64,000 nt of DNA, from positions 2,383,628-2,447,627 of the forward strand of contig JASKMD010000026.1 in assembly GCA_030144725.1 (NCBI GenBank), written 5' to 3'. This document shows, piece after piece, positions 47,125 through 56,764 of the stretch. The translations under genes and the position numbers were made by a program. The DNA comes from Haematococcus lacustris. Its lineage: Eukaryota > Chlorophyta > Chlorophyceae > Chlamydomonadales > Haematococcaceae. Numbering within the stretch: the stretch's first letter is position 1; the number at the start of each line of letters is the position of its first letter. The notes beneath the pieces are model-generated. The model worked only from the letters and a program-made list of their open reading frames with translations. It was not told the DNA's origin and made no database searches.

Positions 47125-47880
47125 GTGCAGGTGGTGTGCAAGGTGATGAGCACCGCACCAGCCGGGTCAGCTCAGCAGTGAATGCCCAGCAGCCCTGTGA
47201 GGAGGAGCTGGACCATGACCAGTCCACCAGGCGTGCAGGCTGGAAGCCTCCAGCAGGGCAGGTTGACCTGTGCCTGCTGCGCCCAGCCGGGAGCCAGCAG
47301 CGTGACCAGCCAGTGCGGGGCCTGATGTGGTGCCCTGTAGTGCCCCCCGCAACCCCCCACAGGCCCCATGCAGCAGCCAGGTAGCCATACCAGCAGCAGC
47401 CTCAGAGCCAGGGCCCGGCACTCCCCCGCCAGCCAAGCGCAGCAAGCGCACCAACGCTGAGCAGGCAGCTGAGCCCACCCAGCCCACCAAGGCTAAGCAG
47501 GCAGCTGAGCTGAGCAAGGGCAAGGCTGCCAAAGCCAAGCCAACACCACAGCCAGGCAGGTGGCTGGACAGGGAGTGCAACGCGGCACTCAACATGCATC
47601 GCATTGGGGAGAGCAGGTGGCACCCACTGGAGGTGTGCTACTGGCCACAGCAGGGAGCTCTGCCAGCCAAGGGCAAGGAGTACCCAGGCCTGGGCTACAA
47701 GCGGCTGCGAGACAGGCGACCCAAGGCCCAGCAGGAGCGGCTGCAGCAGCCTGCTGAGGCACAGTAGTGTGTGTTCACACTTGAGCTGTCATCAGCTTAC
47801 AATTAGTGCATGTCCGTCATGCCAAATCTACACTATAGCCCTAACGGGTCAGGCAAAACTGTAGGTGGTAGGCACTCATG
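47125..47880 (+). pseudogene. Fanzor1-like nuclease, subfamily A1, C-terminal copy
   Basis: Reads DEHRTSRVSSAVNAQQPCEE, VRGLMWCPVVPP, then after a frameshift near 47,340 a Lys/Ala/Pro linker and GRWLDRECNAALNMHRIGES, ending QPAEAQ-stop at 47,767. The RuvC-III Asp and the alternative Glu are kept, while the part between VVCR and DEHRTS is deleted. About 110 bp after the stop match the 3' region of the copy at 2.86-2.97 kb. Confidence 0.6.
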
Positions 47881-48377
47881 CACCATGTCCATGTGCATTG
47901 GGTATACTCCACACAGCCCATTAACACCATCAGAGTCGGGCCACTAGTGGTCCCTAGCATTCCCTCTAGTGGCCCCTAGCGGCCACTATTGGTCCGGCTC
48001 AAATGGAGGCCCTGGTGAGGGACAAAGGGGCTGACAGGCACCCTCCAAGTGTGTATGTGCCTCGCTGTCCTTCACCCCTGTTTTGTAACATCCACCCCTT
48101 CGTGTAAGCACGTAGATGGGATGCCGGGGTTAGTGGCTATGCATAGTGTCACGTTCAGCATACACGCTTTGCTGATGGTGCATACCTTTTTCGTGCATGA
48201 ACGAGGGCTTCCTTGTGCATTGTTCACACCAGCAGACATCATACATTTCATTCAACGAGCGCGGTTGACCCACCGCCGTCCAAGCTCAGCCTGCCGCCTG
48301 ACGCCGCTTTTGCCGCCTCTTGCGTTGCATCACCCCACGACGTGCCGGGCGTCCTTCCCTCGTGGAAATTGCTCCTT
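47881..48377. other. Intergenic, nothing recognised
   Basis: No gene or repeat was identified before the start of the left inverted arm. Confidence 0.4.
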
Positions 48378-48595
48378 ACACGCAGCCGTAGTCTCCGTGT
48401 CGGCGTTGCGCACGTCCTTCCCGTTCGGATGGCCATTGATTGGCAGGTGCTTATGTGTCTGTTGTTAGCGTATTGTTAGGGCGTACTTACCGCCTATTTC
48501 CCGCTTACGAGGTTGAGTTGATTGTTAAAGCGTCGGTAGACTGTTATGGCTGATGCAAACAAACAAAACCGATAATTCCTAGTATTTGTGATGGC

Positions 48596-49610
48596 TTGAC
48601 GATGTTGTTTTCTATGGCTAAGAAAAAAAGACGAACCGTGCCTAGGCCTGTGCCGGAGGACCCGGACAGTGACATTGAGGACCGCGACGAGGCACTACAG
48701 CCGGACCTCACCGAAGCGCAGCGAAATAGAAAGACCTCCGGAGAGGCCCGCGCTGCCCGCGATAGGGACAACACACGGCAGGAAGTGTAAGATAGCCCAC
48801 CTCATCGACCACCTCCCGCAAGAGGATGCCTTCCTGGCCGACGCTGTGCAGCCACGCCTGGAGGCCATCAGCGAGCGTGGGGTGCTCGCCAGCCTGCTGT
48901 TGGGCTTACTCGTGCGCGGCTTGTTTACCATTCGCGTAGCCGACCCGCTGGGCCTGCACGACCAGCCCGTGTACACAGACATCCCAGTCTCCCAGGCAGC
49001 CATCCCGGACCTCAGCTGCAGAAACCTGTTCCTGCAGCTGGTCCGCGGCCCGCCCGGAAACGGCGCGAACACTCAGCCAAACGCGGCAGTGGCTGCCGTG
49101 CTGGCAGAGCACCCTGACCTTCGCGCCCGCCTCGCAGCAATCCCCCGCCACCTGTCTGACACCAACATGGTGGACCACGTCGGCAAGCAGCTGGAGACAG
49201 CTTTCAGCAACATGCTCACGCTGCTCTTCGCTGGCAGGCTCAAGAAGTCAGTGTCCCTGGCTGGGGCTAAGGTCCTGGTGGGCACTGAGGAACACCGGCG
49301 CAGATTTGGATTCTGGGGGGTGGGTGGTGGGCACCTGCCAGCCTGGTCAAAGCGGCAGCGCACCTATGTGCGCCGCGTGGTGTGCGGCCTGGACGTCAGC
49401 TGGCTGCTGGAGCAGGGTGGGGTGGTGCCGACTCCAGCCATGCAGGCTGAGGTGGCTTTGCAACGGGGCCTGCTGGGGCTTGAGGAGGGGGAAGTGCAAG
49501 TGGCGGCGCAAGTGGCAGCGGTAGCCAGCAGGAGCAAGACAATCCAAGAAAACAAGATACCAAACCCCTCACAAAGGGGATGTGTGCGAGTGAGAGCTAT
49601 AGGTCACTAG
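48596..49610 (+). pseudogene. Uncharacterised protein, frameshifted and truncated
   Basis: An N-terminal frame (MAKKKRRTVPRPVPEDPDSD...; 48,596-48,790) and a second frame (KIAHLIDHLPQEDAFLADAV onward) overlap and would join by a one-base shift near 48,780. The product is helical with a hydrophobic patch (GVLASLLLGLLVRGLF) and a Trp/Arg-rich segment. The 3' end is lost: the last two codons and the stop come from the inserted elements (GGTCAC of E2, then TAG of X). Not recognised; possibly a transposon-borne protein. An inverted identical copy lies at 52,244-53,258. Confidence 0.5.
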
Positions 49611-50119
49611 GGCGTGCCGGGTATTAATACCTGCCTGCTGTTTTGGGTACTACGGGTATTAATACCGGTACTAGAGGTATTAATACCTGGAAGTGGCACT
49701 TATGCGAGAGGTCCCTAGATTAAGTCCTGTCAGGGTTGTGGTATGCTCACCTTCGGACTGAACAATGTTCCAGTCAGTACTGAAAATTGATCAGTCAGTA
49801 CTGAATATGGTCCAGTCAGTGCTGAATAATGTCCATTCAGTACTGACAATGTCTAGTCAGTACTGAAAACTGACCAGTCAGTACTGAAAACTGACCAGTC
49901 AGTACTGAAAACTGACCAGTCAGTACTGAAAATTGTTCAGTTAATACTGAAAACTGTCCAGTCATTACTAAAAACTGTCCAGTCAGTACTGAAAATTGTC
50001 CATTTACTCAGCCCAATTATTTCTCGATCTAAGGTTTACACCACACTTCTTACACTCCCTGGAGAATGCTATGTGCCAAGTATCATGTCAAAATATTTCA
50101 CTTTGCTTGCGCTATCTCT
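49608..50119. mobile_element. hAT-like element X inside E2
   Basis: It starts TAGGGCGTGCCGGG, as element Y does, and splits the left terminus of E2. The flanking octamers are TAGGTCAC (49,600-49,607) and AAGGTCAC (50,120-50,127), one mismatch. Its right end does not mirror the left, so it may be end-truncated or the border may be shifted by a base. Confidence 0.5.
49757..50000 (+). repeat. 22-bp minisatellite
   Basis: About 11 units of the type CAGTCAGTACTGAAAACTGA with divergent outer copies. The mirrored copy in the right arm is at about 51,854-52,097. Confidence 0.85.
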
Positions 50120-50407
50120 AAGGTCACCCCCGCCATTGGCTGCACCCCCATGGCTCACGAGATAACTTCTCACTCATCTCTGCACGGATGAGACCGCCGA
50201 TTGGCGCGATGAGCTGCTTATGGCCTGACTAGAGTGCAGCCAGCCCCAGCGGTTTGCCGGGTGGCTGGCACCCAACACGCGACGTGTTCTGGCGCCACGC
50301 AGACACTCTTAGCAGCAGCTAGAGGCAGCCTGGACCCAGCGCGGCGTGATTGGAGCATCCAAACTATTTTTCAAATCAGCATGCAACAGCGCCCCACATG
50401 TGACAGC

Positions 50408-50654
50408 TAGGGCGCGACCGAAATATGATTTTCCTGAGGAAACGCCGATATGACTGAATATGATTGGAATATGATTTTCACCATTTGTAGGGCGGTGGAG
50501 AAGAGTTGAGACTTAACGAGCGGAGAGTAGGCTAGCGGAGACCCCTAGCTATGTATGGATCACTAAGCCACGGCCATATCTGCCAAGGGCGGCCCACAAG
50601 GCAGATGATATGTCCATGCTGAAATATGATCAAAAATGATATGGTCGCGCCCTA
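50408..50654. mobile_element. hAT-like MITE Z with 8-bp duplication
   Basis: GTGACAGC at 50,400-50,407 and 50,655-50,662 flanks 247 bp with perfect 12-bp ends TAGGGCGCGACC. Non-coding. Confidence 0.9.
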
Positions 50655-51037
50655 GTGACAGCAATGTCAAGGTGGTCTCCGCATCGGTGTTTGTGGTTCT
50701 TTTGCAGCCAAACGCAGCTAGAATCAGTCAAAAAGATGTATAAACTGAGCTGATATGAGTGTTCACCCCCCCACATGTAGGGCGTGCCGGGTCTTAAGAC
50801 CCGCCTGATGTTTTGGTCCTAAAGGTCTTAAGACCGGTACTAGAGGTCGTAAGACCTGAAAGTAGCACTTATGCGAGAGGTCCCTAGATCGATTCCTGTC
50901 AGGGTCGGGTATGCTCACCTTCGGAGTGATAGAATGAAGTATCGCTAGTGGACTGGGCCAGTCTATCGGGGTTACAGTGGAAGGGATTACAACAGTGGCA
51001 GAGCCCCCAACGGCGGCTTGTGCAACATGCAACACAC

Positions 51038-51582
51038 AATTTTACTGACGGTCGAGTGTGAGGGAGTGAGGAAGTTTGCGGCCTGACGCTGTGGCGCCCG
51101 TTCTTTGTGAAAACGGCATCTGAACAGGATGAGCGCCACAGCTCGGATCATGGCCGAGTTTGCGGCCTGGTCACTCGCTTACTGTGAGAGCAACCTTGAA
51201 GCAAGGCGTGACTGCGGCTATGGTATATGGGTACTGTAAGCCTCATCACACTGTAAGCCTCATTTCGGGCGCTCCGGCGTGGTCGCGATATTTCCGATGG
51301 GTTGCCCTGGTGCACAATGGCACATCGACACTCAGACAATTACATCCGGCATAGGCCACTGCACTCTACTCATAGGTACTCATTTGTACTTTTAGGTCCA
51401 GCGAGCTTCGGCTGGAGGATGAGTGTCTTCGGTGTCGGGCGGTGTAAGACTGACAGGCGTAGTCATAGCGCTAGTGGCGCTGATGTGTGCCGCCGGTGGG
51501 CCGGTGAGGTCTTAAGACCCCGTTCAAAATCCTCAGGGTCTTAAGACCCGGGTCTTAATAGGACCTGGCCGGGAACGCCCTA
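51038..51582 (+). repeat. 545-bp direct repeat, copy 1
   Basis: Matches 53,477-54,021 over its full length with one visible difference (GAGGAAGTTT versus GAGGGAGTTT). It ends at the right terminus of element Y. Confidence 0.95.
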
Positions 51583-53476
51583 GTGCCAGCCACCCGGCAA
51601 ACCGCTGGGGCTGGCTGCACTCTAGTCAGGCCATAAGCAGCTCATCGCGCCAATCGGCGGTCTCATCCGTGCAGAGATGAGTGAGAAGTTATCTCGTGAG
51701 CCATGGGGGTGCAGCCAATGGCGGGGGTGACCTTAGAGATAGCGCAAGCAAAGTGAAATATTTTGACATGATACTTGGCACATAGCATTCTCCAGGGAGT
51801 GTAAGAAGTGTGGTGTAAACCTTAGATCGAGAGATAATTGGGCTGAGTAAATGGACAATTTTCAGTACTGACTGGACAGTTTTTAGTAATGACTGGACAG
51901 TTTTCAGTATTAATTGAACAATTTTCAGTACTGACTGGTCAGTTTTCAGTACTGACTGGTCAGTTTTCAGTACTGACTGGTCAGTTTTCAGTACTGACTA
52001 GACATTGTCAGTACTGAATGGACATTATTCAGCACTGACTGGACCATATTCAGTACTGACTGATCAATTTTCAGTACTGACTGGAACATTGTTCAGTCCG
52101 AAGGTGAGCATACCACAACCCTGACAGGACTTAATCTAGGGACCTCTCGCATAAGTGCCACTTCCAGGTATTAATACCTCTAGTACCGGTATTAATACCC
52201 GTAGTACCCAAAACAGCAGGCAGGTATTAATACCCGGCACGCCCTAGTGACCTATAGCTCTCACTCGCACACATCCCCTTTGTGAGGGGTTTGGTATCTT
52301 GTTTTCTTGGATTGTCTTGCTCCTGCTGGCTACCGCTGCCACTTGCGCCGCCACTTGCACTTCCCCCTCCTCAAGCCCCAGCAGGCCCCGTTGCAAAGCC
52401 ACCTCAGCCTGCATGGCTGGAGTCGGCACCACCCCACCCTGCTCCAGCAGCCAGCTGACGTCCAGGCCGCACACCACGCGGCGCACATAGGTGCGCTGCC
52501 GCTTTGACCAGGCTGGCAGGTGCCCACCACCCACCCCCCAGAATCCAAATCTGCGCCGGTGTTCCTCAGTGCCCACCAGGACCTTAGCCCCAGCCAGGGA
52601 CACTGACTTCTTGAGCCTGCCAGCGAAGAGCAGCGTGAGCATGTTGCTGAAAGCTGTCTCCAGCTGCTTGCCGACGTGGTCCACCATGTTGGTGTCAGAC
52701 AGGTGGCGGGGGATTGCTGCGAGGCGGGCGCGAAGGTCAGGGTGCTCTGCCAGCACGGCAGCCACTGCCGCGTTTGGCTGAGTGTTCGCGCCGTTTCCGG
52801 GCGGGCCGCGGACCAGCTGCAGGAACAGGTTTCTGCAGCTGAGGTCCGGGATGGCTGCCTGGGAGACTGGGATGTCTGTGTACACGGGCTGGTCGTGCAG
52901 GCCCAGCGGGTCGGCTACGCGAATGGTAAACAAGCCGCGCACGAGTAAGCCCAACAGCAGGCTGGCGAGCACCCCACGCTCGCTGATGGCCTCCAGGCGT
53001 GGCTGCACAGCGTCGGCCAGGAAGGCATCCTCTTGCGGGAGGTGGTCGATGAGGTGGGCTATCTTACACTTCCTGCCGTGTGTTGTCCCTATCGCGGGCA
53101 GCGCGGGCCTCTCCGGAGGTCTTTCTATTTCGCTGCGCTTCGGTGAGGTCCGGCTGTAGTGCCTCGTCGCGGTCCTCAATGTCACTGTCCGGGTCCTCCG
53201 GCACAGGCCTAGGCACGGTTCGTCTTTTTTTCTTAGCCATAGAAAACAACATCGTCAAGCCATCACAAATACTAGGAATTATCGGTTTTGTTTGTTTGCA
53301 TCAGCCATAACAGTCTACCGACGCTTTAACAATCAACTCAACCTCGTAAGCGGGAAATAGGCGGTAAGTACGCCCTAACAATACGCTAACAACAGACACA
53401 TAAGCACCTGCCAATCAATGGCCATCCGAACGGGAAGGACGTGCGCAACGCCGACACGGAGACTACGGCTGCGTGT
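51583..53476 (-). repeat. Right arm of the 1,894-bp inverted repeat
   Basis: Reverse-complement copy of 48,378-50,271. It is placed between the two 545-bp direct repeats with no other added sequence. Confidence 0.95.
52244..53258 (-). pseudogene. Inverted copy of the uncharacterised protein fragment
   Basis: Identical in length and translated sequence to the 48,596-49,610 fragment, with the same frameshift and the same element-derived stop, as expected of a recent copy made after elements E2 and X had inserted. Confidence 0.5.
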
Positions 53477-54021
53477 AATTTTACTGACGGTCGAGTGTGA
53501 GGGAGTGAGGGAGTTTGCGGCCTGACGCTGTGGCGCCCGTTCTTTGTGAAAACGGCATCTGAACAGGATGAGCGCCACAGCTCGGATCATGGCCGAGTTT
53601 GCGGCCTGGTCACTCGCTTACTGTGAGAGCAACCTTGAAGCAAGGCGTGACTGCGGCTATGGTATATGGGTACTGTAAGCCTCATCACACTGTAAGCCTC
53701 ATTTCGGGCGCTCCGGCGTGGTCGCGATATTTCCGATGGGTTGCCCTGGTGCACAATGGCACATCGACACTCAGACAATTACATCCGGCATAGGCCACTG
53801 CACTCTACTCATAGGTACTCATTTGTACTTTTAGGTCCAGCGAGCTTCGGCTGGAGGATGAGTGTCTTCGGTGTCGGGCGGTGTAAGACTGACAGGCGTA
53901 GTCATAGCGCTAGTGGCGCTGATGTGTGCCGCCGGTGGGCCGGTGAGGTCTTAAGACCCCGTTCAAAATCCTCAGGGTCTTAAGACCCGGGTCTTAATAG
54001 GACCTGGCCGGGAACGCCCTA
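53477..54021 (+). repeat. 545-bp direct repeat, copy 2
   Basis: Second copy of 51,038-51,582. It is followed by the CCCACATG duplication, so this copy keeps the original right border of element Y. Confidence 0.95.
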
Positions 54022-54568
54022 CCCACATGAAACGACCCACACATCAAGACAACGCGATTCTGTTCTCCAGACACGTTAAGAAATCACACAAGGAGCCGCG
54101 CTGAACTGGCAATTCATCATTTGACGTCCTGGTTGGACAATTATGGCAGCCGGAAAAAGTGCAATATTTAAGGAATTTGACTTACCACGAGTTGCACGCT
54201 GTTCGGGTGCAGGGACAGGTCACACGCCATACAAATACTCTCAGATATGTCATCAGCACTAGCACTAGCACTAGAACACATGTCAGGGGGGGTACTGCGC
54301 CCGACGAAAATTCAAACATTTGAAAAGCTGGGCCACTGAGCGCGATAGCTGTTCTCTGATCACAGCCCCACTAAGTGGGCTACTCCCAACACAACGTGAC
54401 CTAATCTCTCAGCACCCCCGCCCGCCCCGGCACAGGTGCACATCAGCCCGAGCAGCCCGCTAGCTTCGCTTTGATGAGCTGTACCGCCCTGTGCAAAAAT
54501 CGCTGTAAAACTCTTAAAGACCGGTCGGAGTTTATCAGGGGTGCAGCCAATGGCGGGGGTGACCTATA

Positions 54569-55490
54569 GAGTAGGGTAGAGCTCTTGCTAGTAGTAGCCT
54601 GGAGGCACACACACCAGAAGGCTGAGCTGAAGTGGGCATTAGGCACACTGTCAGTAGCCTTTACAACAGCGATCTCGCAGCCTGTGTTTGATTACAACTC
54701 ATGCTTTATTTTGGTGTTGCATGAGGGCTGTAGGGATTAAAAGGGAGGGCAGGTGCGGCTTGACGATGTTGTAGGAGCACAGCTTGCAAGTGGCACACCT
54801 GGCCACGCGCCATCGAATGTTCAGGGCCTGCTGCAGTGCACAAGACGCGATAGAAAGCGCAGTATGAAGGGTGCTGCTTAAGGCAGCGCACATATCTTCC
54901 ATCTAGGCTGGGCGGTTCAGTGCTCGCGCGCTCACCGCGTTCATGTCGCAATCCGCGGATCTGATGCACGGGTGTTCACATCTGTGGCACACAGATGCCG
55001 CTCTTCGTTGCGGATCTTTGACACAGGTGCCGGCCTCGGCCAGCAGGCTTTGTTGGCAATGACCGGCTTCCAGCGAGGGAAGAGCTGCTGGGTGACCCCC
55101 TTGACATGCAGCCCAATACCACAAGGGACATCATGTGACCCGTGGCAGCAAAGGCAGTGATTACCACCTGAAGGGCAGGCCAGCACCAGGGCACATGGGC
55201 TGTGGGCTGGTGCATGCTGCGTGCCAGCTAGCTGCCAGGATTGCCACTGAGCAAGGTCACCACGCACAGCAACTGGTTTTTTCAGTGGCACAGGAGTTGA
55301 GGCTCTCCTTCCTTATGGGGCTCCCACACCTCAACCACAGTGGCCAGGTGGGCTGTGTAGGCCTGCCACCAACACTCCTCCTCACGCAAGACATCTCCTG
55401 CAAGTATGTTGATTTGTGGGCAGCCTCCCTCCTCTACTACACAGCTTCACCCGGGCACCCTTGACAGCTCCACACCCAGTCCCTGGTGAC
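54569..55490. other. Intergenic, transposon-like frames only
   Basis: Minus-strand frames at 54,941-55,291 contain Cys/His-rich stretches (CLCCHGSHDVPCGIG, ERHLCATDVNT) that could be a decayed zinc-binding protein. Nothing could be assigned. Confidence 0.3.
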
Positions 55491-56180
55491 ATGTTCCATC
55501 CCTGACCATTGGGCTTCCTGTCAAAAGTCACAGCTTGATGCTCAAAAGGCTGACAGCCTGCTTAGCTACTAGGCCCTGTGGGTGGCTACGGGCCCGGTCA
55601 GCAATGCCCAGCTGGTGCTCCACAGCCCGGTGCAGCCTTTGCCTGGCCTTGGGCAGCCGGTCATTGACCAGCTTAATGCGCTGCTGGTACTCTTTGCCTA
55701 AGGGAGCCATTCCACCGCAAGGCGCTGCACACTCTTCCCAGTGCAGCTGGCAGTTGAGGCATGGGTTGCTGTCTCAGCCCAGCTGCCTGCCCAAAGGAGG
55801 GGTTTTGGGGTGGTGGCACTCGCCAGGTGCAGCAGCGGGGGGCTGGTCAGGGTCCTGGGCAGGGGAAGGATCTGTGCGCCACATCAGGCCTTGCATCGGC
55901 TTGCCATGCCGCTGGTCAGGCTGGTCGCTGGCTCCAGGATCAAGTCACACAGCTTGCATGCCTGGGCTGGATGCGACACACGGGTGGTGCAGAGCTCATG
56001 TGCCATCACCAGCCTGTCTGGTGGGGGACTCTCTTCTTTACCACCTTGCAATGCCCCCTCTCACCGCCTAGGCCCCCCACCCACCCTGGCTGAAGCACCC
56101 TGCTGCTAGGAACGCCGCCACCACATACACCCGGCAATGGTGCTGCCAGGACCTCAGGTCAGGTCAGGTCAGGTTAGGGG
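55490..56180 (-). pseudogene. Fanzor-like element, subfamily B, degraded
   Basis: The minus strand begins with (CCTGA)4 (56,153-56,175), an acceptor about 15 nt later, then HHCRVYVVAAFLAAGCFSQG, RLVMAHELCTTRVS, and near the end LGKEYQQRIKLVNDRLPKAR and QRLHRAVEHQLG, the C-terminal block of the 28-kb copy. Several frameshifts intervene. The post-stop region resembles Rab intron 2. Confidence 0.55.
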
Positions 56181-56764
56181 TCGGTCGTGTCAGGCCGCGG
56201 GGCGGGGCGGGGCGGGGCGGGGCAGGACCGCCTGTACTTAAGTATAAGTTTAATGATGTACGGTGTGACTAGCAATTGCCTGGTGCAATGTGCTGCTGCC
56301 ACTGCGCATCTCAAGCTACATCAGCATGATTGAGATAGCAGTTGTAATTGTAACCTTGCAATTAGAATTTTCCAATTGTAATGTCACAACACAATGCGTC
56401 ACTTGACATAATGCGTGATGACAATTACTTAGCAAGGCTTGCTTTTGGAGCTGAAGTTGAATCGTTGAGGTGTTGCATGAGGCCGACATGACAGTTGCTG
56501 CGAACGTTTGCATGGGAAGAACCCTAGACTGCATGCGAACGCATAGTGAACGCTTGAGGGTATTTGAGGGCTAGCTGAGATGGCTGCGGTAGCTTGAGAA
56601 ACTCCAGTTCATCCCGTCTTCAAGCGGCAGGAGTCTCAGCAAGCCCATGTAAGAAGGGGATCCGTGTGAATTGCGTCCACGACATCCCTGTCCCATCAGC
56701 TGCCAGCTCTTCTGGCCCAGCTCGGTGGGGCGACCACGCCACTTTCTCAAGCTAAGTATCGTGC
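56181..56764 (+). other. 5' flank of the Ty3/gypsy element (LTR not delimited)
   Basis: A (GGCGG)n tract occurs at 56,198-56,223. The 5' LTR and primer-binding site should lie in or near this stretch, but without the 3' LTR they cannot be bounded. The in-frame stop TAA at 56,753 precedes the start codon. Confidence 0.35.

Larger units (their letters stand above)
48378..50271 (+). repeat. Left arm of a 1,894-bp inverted repeat
   Basis: It is mirrored by 51,583-53,476 with exactly equal length. Translated frames inside the two arms are identical wherever compared. It contains a truncated gene, the left end of element E2, the inserted element X and a minisatellite. Confidence 0.95.
50778..54021. 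mobile_element. hAT-like element Y, expanded by a rearrangement
   Basis: CCCACATG at 50,770-50,777 and 54,022-54,029 flanks it. The ends are TAGGGCGTGCC and, inverted, TAGGGCGTTCC, followed by CTTAAG-containing palindromes. Its own unique sequence is 50,778-51,582 (805 bp); the rest is the inserted right arm and a second copy of its last 545 bp. Confidence 0.8.
49602..54564. mobile_element. GGTCACCCC-family TIR element (E2), nested and rearranged
   Basis: TATA flanks it (49,598-49,601 and 54,565-54,568). The left terminus GGTCAC (49,602) is cut by element X and resumes at 50,122; the right terminus ends at 54,564. Segments 50,122-50,400 and 54,030-54,564 match the left and right regions of E1 (about 85-90% by eye); E1's coding gene is missing. 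Elements X, Z and Y and the inverted duplication all lie inside. Confidence 0.75.

Noticed and set aside
49757..50000. Possible CRISPR-like array of 22-bp repeats
   Set aside because: The units are contiguous with no unique spacers, and the genome is eukaryotic; it is a minisatellite.
48378..53476. Palindrome as a missed-adapter sequencing artefact
   Set aside because: Such artefacts give an immediate fold-back; here a 1.3-kb unique spacer separates the arms and direct repeats flank the inverted copy. Misassembly is still possible and is listed as a check.
56181..56764. Assignment of a 5' LTR
   Set aside because: Without the 3' LTR inside the window there is nothing to compare, and no clear TG...CA borders with a primer-binding site could be fixed.
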